Shown here: positions 1 to 7,796 of the stretch, piece after piece | Layout: each line of letters starts with the position of its first letter | Numbering within the stretch: position 1 is the first letter of the stretch | Source of the DNA: Chryseobacterium gleum | Lineage (GTDB): Bacteria > Bacteroidota > Bacteroidia > Flavobacteriales_D > Crocinitomicaceae | Assembly (NCBI GenBank): GCA_945862165.1 | Contig: CAMAXI010000002.1 | Span: 124,001 to 188,000 of the forward strand | Direction of reading: 5' to 3' | Length of the DNA: 64,000 nucleotides | The notes under the pieces: model-generated | Told to the model about the DNA's origin: nothing | The model's database searches: none | What the model saw: the letters and a program-made list of their open reading frames with translations, nothing else | Program-made: the position numbers and the translations under genes

Positions 1-218
1 AAAATTGCATCTGTCATTTTTGCGAGTTGACCTTCGTCTTTTTGATAATAGGAAAATTCAATGGGAGATAAAGGCAATAGTACTACCCCTTTCTTCTTCT
101 TTGCTCCTTGAAACAGAAAAGATTTAAGTCCTTCATTTTCGGTAAAACAATGCACAATCAGACTGGTTTCGGAATAGGAAAAACGTTGGATGATTAGTCC
201 TCGAGAAGTCTTTTTCAT
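1..218 (-). CDS. recO: DNA repair protein RecO, N-terminal part (cut by window edge)
   Basis: RecO helps load RecA on SSB-coated single-stranded DNA in the RecFOR recombination pathway. Only the first 72 codons lie in the window; the frame is open to base 1. The residues from the ATG at 218 run KTSRGLIIQRF, then YSETSLIVHCFTE, a lysine cluster KKKKG and PLSPIEFSYY. This is the usual RecO N-terminal OB-fold pattern: a conserved YSE(T/S)S strand followed by a basic loop. The start lies 4 bases after the stop of porZ, so the two genes are probably co-transcribed, an association I recall from other Bacteroidota. No zinc-binding or C-terminal part can be checked here. Confidence 0.85.
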   Translation of the reverse strand, partial: MKKTSRGLIIQRFSYSETSLIVHCFTENEGLKSFLFQGAKKKKGVVLLPLSPIEFSYYQKDEGQLAKMTDAI

Positions 219-222
219 TATA

Positions 223-2553
223 CTAATTAATCACTACAAATTCCCCTACCTTTCTTCCTTCCCCTTCATTTGGGGCGGTCCAAATAAAATAAACACCCGC
301 TTTCACGCGTTCGCCACTTAAGGTTTTGCCATCCCAATGCGCTGTTCCACCATTGGATGTCGTTTTGTAAACTAAATTACCTCCAGCATCTGTAAAACGC
401 ACATCGGAGTCGTAAGCAATCCCTTGAATAGTAACTCCATAAGTATGTTCCGGTTTTAAAGGATTAGGAAATACCAAAGTGTTTTCGTAGGTATTATCTC
501 CTTGGGATGCATCTGTTCTAAATGATACTAAACCTTCTTCCGTAATTATATACAATTCACCCGTTTGATGGTTTAACTTCAAATCTAAAATCGTATTGGA
601 AATCAATGGGCTATTATCTTTGGAATAACTTGCAAGAATTTCAGAACCATCTGGAGAAAGTAAAAATAAACCTGCACTCGCTGTAGCGATCCATTTTCGG
701 TTTCCTCCATCTACTTCAATATCTGAAATTGCTGTTTTACCCAACATATATTCCACATTTCCTTCAAAACGTAATTTAATACGTTGTGCTGCAAAAGATT
801 TTTGCTCTTTAGAAAGTATGGAACCAGCGTTATATAAAATACAGAAACCATTGTCCGTCCCAATCCATAACTGATTATTAAAATCCATTGCTAAAGCTGT
901 AACTTCTTTGGAAGGTAAAGCACCACTTGTCAATCCATCATTTACCACTCGAAACAAATCATCGGAAGCATCGTCTAAAGTACCTCCATCCGAAAATCCT
1001 ACCAAACCGGTTCCATATACGGTAAACCATTTATTATTCTGGTTATCAATAATTAATTTACGATTAAACACATTTTTAGAAGCTCCACCTGTTTCAAATG
1101 TATGCCATTTCCCAGATTTATCGAGCATTTTCAAAGGTGTATTTGTAAAAGCATTTAATACCCATAAGTTTTCATCGAGATCATATTTTACATCGGAAAC
1201 ACAAGTCCAACCATTATCTCCTAAAGCATATTTCTGTAAAGGAGAATTAGTAAAAGTATAGGTGGTGTCTATCTCTTTTCCGGTATTAATTACGGACAAA
1301 GGAACTTCCGAAAACGAGCCAAAAGCAATTTGATTCGGATTGATCGGATTGATCGCAACGGAAGAAATGTCCCAAATGTTTTTATTTAACCAGCGCTTTT
1401 GATTCCATTGGTTGAACATCGTCCAGGTTTCATTTTCGAAGGTATAAGCACCTGTTCTGTTAAAGGAAACTGCAGCTTTTTGTAATATTCCTCCTGAAAA
1501 AGCCATTTTACCTTTTTGGCAATCCGCTGAAAAAAAACTTCTTTTCCCAGGTCCTGTCATTGCAATACGCGAATTGTAGTAGTTATCTTGCCACTTAACT
1601 AGTCCATTTTCATTATCTGCAACCCAATACGAACCTCCTCCAAATACTATTTTTTGTGGTCTTGTTGTAGGATTAAATGTGTAATTATACAGTATTTCTG
1701 TGCGATGAAACGATGTGTCGTAAAAACAGACGTTATTATAAATACATACTGTAAATTGTGATTGTCGTGCCTGAATAGCCGCTATTTCCACATCGTTCGA
1801 AAATAATGTGCTATTCATCTCCATGAGTTTTTCCTTTTGCAAAGAAAAAATAGAATCCTTCCCATAAACCGGGTGAATGGAAGCTACATACAAGGTATTT
1901 AAAAAAGGTGTAATATATTTAAAAACAGAAACATCCCGTTTTTTTATACGTTGGTCTATTTTCCAATTTAATGGATTAGCAATCAATGGGTGTTTGGATG
2001 CAATCACAAAAAGGTTGGTATCACTTAACACATAAATAGAATCGTTGTGAAAGGTGAAATCATTTAATTTTCTTCCATTTAATGGCGGATAATAGGTGTC
2101 TAATACCTCCATTCTTACTGGGTCAATTTTGAGTATTCCAAAAAGGGTTGCTGCGTATAAGTATTTGCCTTTGGAAATAAATTTTACAATTTTTTTATCT
2201 CCCATAATACTTGCCAATTTTAGGGATGGAAAGTTATAAATGGTGGAACCATCTAATTTATCCATGTTTCCATTGGCATACCCAATCCAAAAAGCATTCG
2301 AAGTAGAATCAAAAACAACACTGGTCACCAACACTTCGGAGAGATGGTTGATTTTATTCCATTCCGTCGTTTCATGGTAGTTATTATCATATTCTAATAC
2401 TCCATTTTCAAACGCTGCAAGTACTTTATTATTACCAAAACACACATCGAATGCATTTGCCGCATTTACGTGAAGTCGCCATTGACCAGTGGCAATTTGC
2501 GCCGAAAAATTGGTTGTAATAAATAATAATAGTAGAATAAATAATGATTTCAT
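223..2553 (-). CDS. porZ: PorZ-like beta-propeller protein of the type IX secretion system
   Basis: This 776-residue secreted protein has a signal peptide (residues 1-18, ending FSAQ). Repeated propeller blades follow, with motifs such as FWIGYANG, VWVLN-type strands and LWIGTDNG (two-component-regulator-propeller style). An immunoglobulin-like C-terminal domain starts near residue 690 (VFPNP...GVYFIW). PorZ in Porphyromonas gingivalis is a surface component of the T9SS attachment complex that delivers anionic lipopolysaccharide to cargo; it has two propellers and its own CTD. Length, architecture and position directly before recO all fit. A different propeller protein with a T9SS type A CTD cannot be excluded from sequence alone. 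Confidence 0.75.
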   Translation of the reverse strand: MKSLFILLLLFITTNFSAQIATGQWRLHVNAANAFDVCFGNNKVLAAFENGVLEYDNNYHETTEWNKINHLSEVLVTSVVFDSTSNAFWIGYANGNMDKLDGSTIYNFPSLKLASIMGDKKIVKFISKGKYLYAATLFGILKIDPVRMEVLDTYYPPLNGRKLNDFTFHNDSIYVLSDTNLFVIASKHPLIANPLNWKIDQRIKKRDVSVFKYITPFLNTLYVASIHPVYGKDSIFSLQKEKLMEMNSTLFSNDVEIAAIQARQSQFTVCIYNNVCFYDTSFHRTEILYNYTFNPTTRPQKIVFGGGSYWVADNENGLVKWQDNYYNSRIAMTGPGKRSFFSADCQKGKMAFSGGILQKAAVSFNRTGAYTFENETWTMFNQWNQKRWLNKNIWDISSVAINPINPNQIAFGSFSEVPLSVINTGKEIDTTYTFTNSPLQKYALGDNGWTCVSDVKYDLDENLWVLNAFTNTPLKMLDKSGKWHTFETGGASKNVFNRKLIIDNQNNKWFTVYGTGLVGFSDGGTLDDASDDLFRVVNDGLTSGALPSKEVTALAMDFNNQLWIGTDNGFCILYNAGSILSKEQKSFAAQRIKLRFEGNVEYMLGKTAISDIEVDGGNRKWIATASAGLFLLSPDGSEILASYSKDNSPLISNTILDLKLNHQTGELYIITEEGLVSFRTDASQGDNTYENTLVFPNPLKPEHTYGVTIQGIAYDSDVRFTDAGGNLVYKTTSNGGTAHWDGKTLSGERVKAGVYFIWTAPNEGEGRKVGEFVVIN

Positions 2554-2676
2554 AGTAAATTACAATACGGATCCATAACGAATGCGAATCAAATTTATTT
2601 TAAATTTTTCGCATTGTACTATATTAACGAATTTATTTACCTTTGCCAAAGAAAAAAGACGCTGCTTTTGAGAAGC

Positions 2677-2775
2677 AACCGATAACAATCGGGAGTTTAA
2701 AGCAGATAATGGCTCCGTGGCGCATCCCGATAGCTATCGGGAGTATAGCGAAGTAGATAATGGCTCCGTGGCGCA
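2677..2775. repeat. Tandem duplication: palindromic unit plus first 14 bases of tRNA-Arg
   Basis: Two units of about 50 bp lie head to tail (2677-2724 and 2725-2775). Each has an inverted repeat of the CCGAT/ATCGG type, a short linker, and a 25-base segment ending GGCTCCGTGGCGCA. These segments (2700-2724 and 2751-2775) differ at one base. The second unit runs straight into the real tRNA gene. In the first, the tRNA sequence stops after 14 bases and is replaced by the perfect 16-base palindrome CCCGATAGCTATCGGG (2726-2741). The first copy is therefore a non-functional tRNA fragment. Confidence 0.8.
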
Positions 2776-2835
2776 ATTGTATAGCGCATCAGATTTCGGC
2801 TCTGAGGGTTGGGGGTTAGAATCCCTCCGGGGTCA
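2762..2835 (+). tRNA. tRNA-Arg (anticodon TCG)
   Basis: The cloverleaf was folded by hand. The acceptor stem is GGCTCCG/CGGGGTC (two G-U pairs, discriminator A at 2835). The D stem is GCGC/GCGC, the anticodon stem TCAGA/TCTGA with a seven-base loop and TCG at 2796-2798, the variable loop GGGTT, and the T stem GGGGG/CCCTC. CCA is not encoded. Two tertiary positions are odd. Position 19 in the D loop (2780) is T instead of G, and position 56 in the T loop (2818) is A instead of C, so the usual G19-C56 pair would be U19-A56. All stems are intact, so the gene looks functional. A terminator hairpin follows six bases later. Confidence 0.88.
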
Positions 2836-2840
2836 CTAAA

Positions 2841-2880
2841 GCGGAGATTTGATCATTTTTGATCGGATCTCCGTTTTTTA
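2841..2880 (+). terminator. Rho-independent terminator after tRNA-Arg
   Basis: CGGAGAT (2842-2848) pairs with ATCTCCG (2867-2873). Inner GATCA/TGATC bases extend the stem, and a run of six T follows. It lies directly downstream of the tRNA on the same strand. Confidence 0.8.
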
Positions 2881-2956
2881 TTTCCACTAAAACATTTGAA
2901 ATTGAGTGAGTTAACTCAAATAAAATATTGATTCTAAAAGTTAGAACTACGCATGT

Positions 2957-4084
2957 TTATTCTGACAGAATCCTGTATAATTCAAGGTTAAGATAATAAT
3001 GTTTTCCCTCTATTGTTTTTTTCTCTAGAACGCCCATATTGCAAAGCTCATTCAGGTATTTCCTTGCTGTTTTTTCAGCATATATGCTTTGCTCAACCAG
3101 TTGGTTAACTTTTGTGTAAGGTTGGTTAAACATGAACTCTATCAATTCGTTGGGATTAAGGAATTTACCTTCCTTTTTAATGTAGTCTAATATTGCATCT
3201 TTAACCGAAATGATCTCATTTATTTTATTGTATGTAATTTTCGAAGTATGTTCAACTGCATTAAGCATAAAGAGAATCCATTCTTCCCAGTTTCCTCTTT
3301 GCGAAACTCCTTGTAGTCCGGCGTAATAATCGGTTTTGTTATCGAGAATATATCGGCTTAAAAATAGAATTGGAAAATCTAATAACCCTTTAGCTGTCAA
3401 ATAATGGATATTGAAAACTCTGCCTGTTCTGCCATTACCATCACGAAAGGGGTGAATTGCTTCAAATTGAAAATGTGCGATTGACATTTTAATTAGGTGA
3501 TCCATATTATATTTTTCATCATCATTCAAAAAATCTATCAAGTTTGATAATTTCTTTTCAATCACACCCGCTCCTCGTGGCGGCGTATAAATTACTTTAC
3601 CCGCATTTGGTCCCGTGCCACCTTGTTTTATAGACGTTTCAAGAAAGGGAGGCCTTATTTTATCTTTTGTTTGTTTTATTTCTTGAAAAATTTGAAGGAA
3701 ATAATCTTGATTGAATTGCTTTGTTTTCGAAAGATAATTATACCCTGACCAAAGCGCTTCTCGGTATCTCAATACTTCCTTTGAAGCACCATTTGCTTCG
3801 CTTTGTCCATCACTAAATGCTTTGTATAGTTCATCATCAGTAGTAAAAATATTTTCGATCTCAGATGATATTTTCGCTTCTTGCAAGCTAATTGAATTAA
3901 TTAACATTCCTTGATTTGGGATGACAACACTTCTTCCTTGAAGCTTAGCTAACGCTGCTTTCGCATCTCCCAGTTTTTTCAAAATCGGAATTGAATCAAT
4001 CAATTCATTTCGGATTGGTAATTCCGGTAAATCATTCCAAGGTTTATTGCGGTCTGGGTTTATCTGATAAAGTAAATCTGGCAT
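2957..4084 (-). CDS. Fic family protein (predicted AMP transferase) with C-terminal winged helix
   Basis: Fic proteins transfer AMP or another phosphate-containing group to hydroxyl side chains of target proteins. The protein has 375 residues. A Fic/DOC N-terminal region (about 1-100) carries the autoinhibitory motif (S/T)xxxE(G/N) as SSEIEN at residues 73-78. The catalytic core has a flap segment with YTPPRG near 170 and the complete Fic signature HPFRDGNGRTGR at 211-222, so the active site looks intact. The last 80 residues (from about 295) resemble a winged helix-turn-helix with KTARKYLNELCNMGVLE. The inhibitory helix precedes the Fic motif, which fits class II Fic enzymes that regulate themselves. 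No antitoxin gene adjoins it. Five short motifs lie 40-150 bases upstream (4124-4239) and could be bound by its own winged helix; that is inference. Confidence 0.9.
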   Translation of the reverse strand: MPDLLYQINPDRNKPWNDLPELPIRNELIDSIPILKKLGDAKAALAKLQGRSVVIPNQGMLINSISLQEAKISSEIENIFTTDDELYKAFSDGQSEANGASKEVLRYREALWSGYNYLSKTKQFNQDYFLQIFQEIKQTKDKIRPPFLETSIKQGGTGPNAGKVIYTPPRGAGVIEKKLSNLIDFLNDDEKYNMDHLIKMSIAHFQFEAIHPFRDGNGRTGRVFNIHYLTAKGLLDFPILFLSRYILDNKTDYYAGLQGVSQRGNWEEWILFMLNAVEHTSKITYNKINEIISVKDAILDYIKKEGKFLNPNELIEFMFNQPYTKVNQLVEQSIYAEKTARKYLNELCNMGVLEKKTIEGKHYYLNLELYRILSE

Positions 4085-4123
4085 AATAATCTTTTTTGTA
4101 AATATACTTTATTAAACAAGTAA

Positions 4124-4240
4124 ACGGTAAAAATTTTAAAATATATAGTATGCTTGCTTTTAGACGGTAAAATATTGTTTCAAATTAGTATAAACAGTAA
4201 AATATATCTAATTTACCGTTTCATTCGTTTTTGACGGTAT
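4124..4240. promoter_or_regulatory. Iteron-like cluster of ACGGTAAA motifs upstream of the Fic gene
   Basis: The core ACGGTAA, usually within TAAACGGTAAAAT, occurs on the + strand starting at 4124 and 4164. Variants start at 4194 (ACAGTAA) and 4234 (ACGGTAT), and one inverted copy lies at 4213-4219 (TTACCGT). The four direct copies are 40, 30 and 40 bases apart. The array lies between the Fic start codon (4084) and the pseudogene remnants. It could be an operator for the Fic gene; no experiment supports this. Confidence 0.5.
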
Positions 4241-4426
4241 AGAATGATTATAGTTCTTTGATAAGTTCTTGAGTAATTGTCCAAATTCAATAACACTCTC
4301 CAAATCCTTATAAAAGTTAGATTTTTTCGATATCTGCGGTCACGATTATGAATCCCATTTAATTGTTAATCAGTTAGATGGTATTTTTTGTGGAAATAAT
4401 AAAATAAAATTTAAAAAAAATATTAA

Positions 4427-4677
4427 TTAATCCTTTAGGCATCTTACAGACAAACCTAAAACTTTATAATTACTAAACCTGGCTACCTCTCCATTTAAAT
4501 TATTCAAAAAACAATTCCAAGCATTATATTTATCTGTTTCTGAAGAACTCCACCAATAACTGCTGTTTTATAAATTTGGCCTTCAATATCTTTGATGTAA
4601 GTTTCAGAGCTACTATTTTGTGAAAATATAATAAAAGATTTAATCGCAAATATTAATAATATAAGAATCCTGAACAT
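4427..4677 (-). pseudogene. Collapsed FISUMP-domain secreted protein (large internal deletion, frameshift)
   Basis: From the ATG at 4677 the frame reads a signal peptide (MFRILILLIFAIKSFIIFSQ) and then IKDIEGQIYKTAVIG. That is how the mature part of proteins with the Fibrobacter succinogenes major paralogous (FISUMP) domain begins. The next bases, in another frame, read SYWWSSSETDKYNAWNCFL and end GLSVRCLKD before a TAA at 4427. That is the typical FISUMP C-terminus. The domain normally has roughly 150-200 residues between these ends, so the middle is missing and the junction near 4559-4565 is out of frame. This is a decayed gene, not a sequencing artefact of one base. Family assignment is from memory of the motif. 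Confidence 0.7.
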
Positions 4678-4829
4678 AGATTAATTAATTTTTAGATTTT
4701 GTGAAAAATAGAAATAATTAAATGATATTCAAATATAAATAAATTTAATAATGTTCTGGATGAAGCCTTTAAAAATTACATTTCAAACTATGATGTCAAA
4801 AATAATAAGTTGCAATACATTAAGACTCC
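4678..4829. other. Gap with no intact gene; possible coding remnant
   Basis: This very AT-rich stretch between the FISUMP remnant and folD holds no start-to-stop gene. On the + strand one frame (about 4741-4824) reads NVLDEAFKNYISNYDVKNNK, which looks like coding sequence, but it has no start and runs antisense into folD. It may be a leftover of a lost gene. I see no promoter or hairpin I would defend here. Confidence 0.3.
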
Positions 4830-5708
4830 TTACTTCCCCTTCAAATCCATTGCTTTCAAGGTATTAATCATCAACGACGCTATTGTCATCGGACCAACAC
4901 CACCTGGAACAGGAGAAATATACGCACATTTTGGTGCTACCTCATCAAACTTCACATCACCAGCTAATCTCCAGCCACTTTTTTTCTTAGCATCTTCGAT
5001 ACGAGAGGTACCTACATCAATTACCACCGCTCCTGGTTTAATCATGTCCGCTGTCACAAATTCTGGTTGACCAAGCGCTGCTATTAATATATCTGCTTTA
5101 AGACAAATTTCACGCAAGTTTTGTGTATGCGAATGTGTTAGTGTTACCGTACAATTTCCTGGATTTGTATTTCGGGTAAGCATAATGCTTAACGGTGTCC
5201 CAACAATATTCGAGCGACCAATAATGACACAATGTTTTCCTTCTGTTTGGATACCATTTCTGTGTATTAACTCCAAGATACCCGCTGGCGTTGCGGATAA
5301 AAATCCTGGTAAATTAAGTACCATATTCCCTACATTAAACGGATGAAAACCATCTACATCTTTTTTCGGATCAATGGCTAAGGTTACCTTCATCTCATCA
5401 ATATGCGCTGGAAGCGGTAACTGTACAATAAATCCATCGATACTTGTATCTTCATTTAATTGTTGAACACGACGCAATAACGTTTCTTCTGAAACAGAGT
5501 CATCGTAGCGAATCAAGGTACTTTCAAATCCACATTCCTCACATGCTTTTACTTTCGCAGCAACATACGTCATGGAACCACCATCCGTACCGACTAAAAT
5601 GGCAGCAAGATGCGGTATTTTTTTTCCTGCAGCCTTTCTGTCTTTCACTGCTTGCGCAAGTTCTTGCTTAATCGCAATAGCAGTAGCTTTTCCGTCGAGT
5701 AGTTTCAT
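4830..5708 (-). CDS. folD: Bifunctional methylenetetrahydrofolate dehydrogenase / methenyltetrahydrofolate cyclohydrolase
   Basis: FolD interconverts 5,10-methylene-, 5,10-methenyl- and 10-formyl-tetrahydrofolate using NADP, supplying one-carbon units for purines and formyl-methionine. I start it at the ATG at 5708, giving 292 residues beginning [18 protein letters not shown]. This is the usual FolD start, and an upstream extension to 5786 would run through the promoter. Visible signatures are [11 protein letters not shown] (catalytic Tyr48 and Lys52, equivalent to Y50/K54 of the E. coli enzyme), [19 protein letters not shown] in the nucleotide-binding fold and [10 protein letters not shown] near the C-terminus. 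It is divergently transcribed from the LTA-synthase-like gene. Confidence 0.95.
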   Translation of the reverse strand: MKLLDGKATAIAIKQELAQAVKDRKAAGKKIPHLAAILVGTDGGSMTYVAAKVKACEECGFESTLIRYDDSVSEETLLRRVQQLNEDTSIDGFIVQLPLPAHIDEMKVTLAIDPKKDVDGFHPFNVGNMVLNLPGFLSATPAGILELIHRNGIQTEGKHCVIIGRSNIVGTPLSIMLTRNTNPGNCTVTLTHSHTQNLREICLKADILIAALGQPEFVTADMIKPGAVVIDVGTSRIEDAKKKSGWRLAGDVKFDEVAPKCAYISPVPGGVGPMTIASLMINTLKAMDLKGK

Positions 5709-5727
5709 GTGGGTCTGTTTTGTGGCG

Positions 5728-5735
5728 CAAAGATA
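5728..5735 (-). promoter_or_regulatory. Predicted -7 box of the folD promoter
   Basis: Read on the minus strand this is TATCTTTG, a match to the Bacteroidota -7 consensus TAnnTTTG. It lies 19 bases upstream of the folD start codon. The -33 element is not clear. Confidence 0.5.
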
Positions 5736-5770
5736 CGATTTTAAGTGGGGTAACACATTCAATTTTATCG

Positions 5771-5778
5771 TATTTTTG
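5771..5778 (+). promoter_or_regulatory. Predicted -7 box for the sulfatase-family gene at 5798
   Basis: TATTTTTG matches TAnnTTTG and ends 19 bases before the ATG at 5798. Together with the box at 5728 it makes a compact divergent promoter region. Confidence 0.45.
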
Positions 5779-5797
5779 TTACTCAATAACTCCCTAC

Positions 5798-7663
5798 ATG
5801 TTCAAAAAACTAACCATCGATTTTTTTAAACTGGTACTTTTTTGGATATTACTTTTTGATTTTCAGCGCATCACTTTTTCCCTGTTTCATTGGAGAAAAT
5901 TTCAAAGTTCTACTTTTTTTGAATGGCTCCAATCGTTTGTTTTTTCAATTCGTCTAGACCTTGGAATGGCAGGCGCTTTGTGTATTTTACCAATTCTTTT
6001 TTTGAGTCTAAAGCTCATTTCTAATAAACGTTGGATTTCCAAAACTTTTTATGCAATACTTGTTTTTGAAATTAGTATTGTCTGCCTGATTCACAGTGGT
6101 GAAATCAATGTATATGATGAATGGAACCACAAACTTACGTCACGTGTATTTAAACATTTAGCAAATCCCGATGAAGTATTTCGAACTGCAGCATGGAGCA
6201 GTACATTTTGGTATGTTTTCTTTTTTGCACTTGAATTTTTTGTCGCTTGGAAAGGAATGCGCTGGCTCTTCCAACTAGATCCAATCCAATTACCAAAACA
6301 CTGGTCGATTCGAACGCTTGCTTTTTTAGGATCTTTTATCCTTTTTGGAGGAACAAGTTTCGTTTTACTCCGCGGAGGGTTCCAACAAATTCCACTCAAT
6401 ATCAATGCCGCTATTTATTCTACCAATCCATTAAACAATGACTTATCCATCAATGCTACCTACAACTTTGCAAAAAGTTATTTGCTATATAACCGAACCG
6501 ATATTGATGTATTCATGCCTAAGATGGATACCGTAGTTTCTAAACAACTGGTTGCAAAACTCTACACCTATCCAAAACAGCACAATAACTATTTTCTAAC
6601 AACTCAAAAACCAAACATTGTATTTGTGGTATTAGAAGGTTGGTCTGCCAATGCCATGGGATGTTTAAGCGAAACAAAAGGTGCTACTCCAAATTTTGAC
6701 AAACTTGCTTCAGAAGGATTATTATTCACTAATGTACGTGCAGCTAGTGGTACTTCTGAAATTGGAAACTCAACAATTTTCAGCGGTTTTCCAGCAATTC
6801 CGGAAGTTTCCATCACCATGCAACCAGAAAAACACCGAAAAATAAGCAGTATCAACCAAGACTTAAAAAAACGTGGATATACAAGTTCCTATCTTTTTGG
6901 AGGAGATTTAAAGTACGGAAATATTGGAGGATATTTAATGGACCATGGTTTTGATAAAGTGATTGATGAAAACAATTTACCCGACATTCCTCGAGGAAAA
7001 TTGAATTACTATGATCCAGATGTTTATCGTTTTTTCCTGCAAGAAATTAGACAAACAAAACAACCATTCTTACAATGTGTTTTTACTGGAAGTTCTCATG
7101 CACCTTATGACCATCCAAAGCAGGGGAAACAAAAATTTGAGGGAGTAGAAGCGGATTATATGAACTCCTTAATTTATTGTGATAAAGCAATTGGTAAATT
7201 TATCCGGAAAGCAAAGAAATTACCAAGTTATAAAAACACTTTATTTGTTTTTGTTGCGGATCATGGTCACGGAGCTCCTTTCAATGAAAGTCCACATGTA
7301 GGAGCTTTTTTCCGAATTCCATTACTCTTTTTTGGAGAGGTTATCAAACCCGAATATAAACATCAGAAAATAAATACTTTAGGGTCTCAAACAGATATTG
7401 CAGCGACCCTACTCTATCAATTAGGAATCGATGCGAAAAATTATCCTTGGAGTAAAGATTTAATGAACCCAAATGTGCCAGAATTTGCTATTCACACCAT
7501 CAACAAAGGATATGGTTGGGTTACCTCTAAAGGAAATATGACGTTTCAAATGCAAAGTAATATTTACATAGAAGATGTATTCGACCCGAAAATTCGTCAG
7601 GAAGAAATCAAAAAAGGGAACGCCTTATTAAATGAAGTGTATCGTTATTATAAGAAGTTATAG
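5798..7663 (+). CDS. LTA synthase family protein (membrane-anchored sulfatase/phosphoglycerol transferase fold)
   Basis: This 621-residue protein has about five N-terminal membrane helices (first about 235 residues) and a periplasmic alkaline-phosphatase-superfamily domain. Metal and active-site motifs are visible. VFVVLEGWS carries the conserved metal-binding Glu, [11 protein letters not shown] contains the candidate Thr nucleophile, and FVADHGHG supplies the Asp-His metal pair. LtaS-type enzymes transfer phosphoglycerol from phosphatidylglycerol. In Gram-negative Bacteroidota such proteins more likely modify envelope glycans or lipids, and the substrate is unknown. I chose the ATG at 5798 because the longer frame from 5720 overlaps the folD promoter. 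A block of short AAAGAC-type repeats follows the stop. Confidence 0.82.
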   Translation: MFKKLTIDFFKLVLFWILLFDFQRITFSLFHWRKFQSSTFFEWLQSFVFSIRLDLGMAGALCILPILFLSLKLISNKRWISKTFYAILVFEISIVCLIHSGEINVYDEWNHKLTSRVFKHLANPDEVFRTAAWSSTFWYVFFFALEFFVAWKGMRWLFQLDPIQLPKHWSIRTLAFLGSFILFGGTSFVLLRGGFQQIPLNINAAIYSTNPLNNDLSINATYNFAKSYLLYNRTDIDVFMPKMDTVVSKQLVAKLYTYPKQHNNYFLTTQKPNIVFVVLEGWSANAMGCLSETKGATPNFDKLASEGLLFTNVRAASGTSEIGNSTIFSGFPAIPEVSITMQPEKHRKISSINQDLKKRGYTSSYLFGGDLKYGNIGGYLMDHGFDKVIDENNLPDIPRGKLNYYDPDVYRFFLQEIRQTKQPFLQCVFTGSSHAPYDHPKQGKQKFEGVEADYMNSLIYCDKAIGKFIRKAKKLPSYKNTLFVFVADHGHGAPFNESPHVGAFFRIPLLFFGEVIKPEYKHQKINTLGSQTDIAATLLYQLGIDAKNYPWSKDLMNPNVPEFAIHTINKGYGWVTSKGNMTFQMQSNIYIEDVFDPKIRQEEIKKGNALLNEVYRYYKKL

Positions 7664-7723
7664 ACGAAAGACGGAAAGACATAAGACTAAAAGATAAAAG
7701 ATAAAAGACAAAATATGAAAGAC
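7664..7723. repeat. Short-repeat block of AAAGAC/AAAAGATA units
   Basis: Starting right after the stop of the sulfatase-family gene, degenerate 6-8-base units (GACGAAAGACGGAAAGAC, AAAAGATAAAAGATAAAAG) repeat about nine times. An inverted copy of the same family lies at 16677-16724. No ORF or hairpin explains it. Confidence 0.6.
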
Positions 7724-7796
7724 TTTATTTTATTATTTTCTTGATTGTCGCAAGAATGGTCTGTAATCTTTTTATCTTTATTCCTCATTTACATCC

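Noticed and set aside
908-1261. Open frame of 117 codons on the plus strand
   Set aside because: It lies wholly antisense to porZ, which has a full domain match; composition is that of a reverse-strand shadow.
4208-4339. Minus-strand frame of 44 codons with coding-like residues upstream of fic
   Set aside because: It has no start codon and stops precede it; kept only as a possible remnant in the findings.
5709-5797. Extended N-termini of folD and of the sulfatase-family gene that would overlap each other
   Set aside because: The canonical FolD start at 5708 and two TAnnTTTG boxes in the gap support short, divergent genes.
7664-7723. CRISPR array
   Set aside because: Units are 6-8 bases and degenerate, with no spacers of constant length and no cas genes; the same holds for the other repeat blocks.
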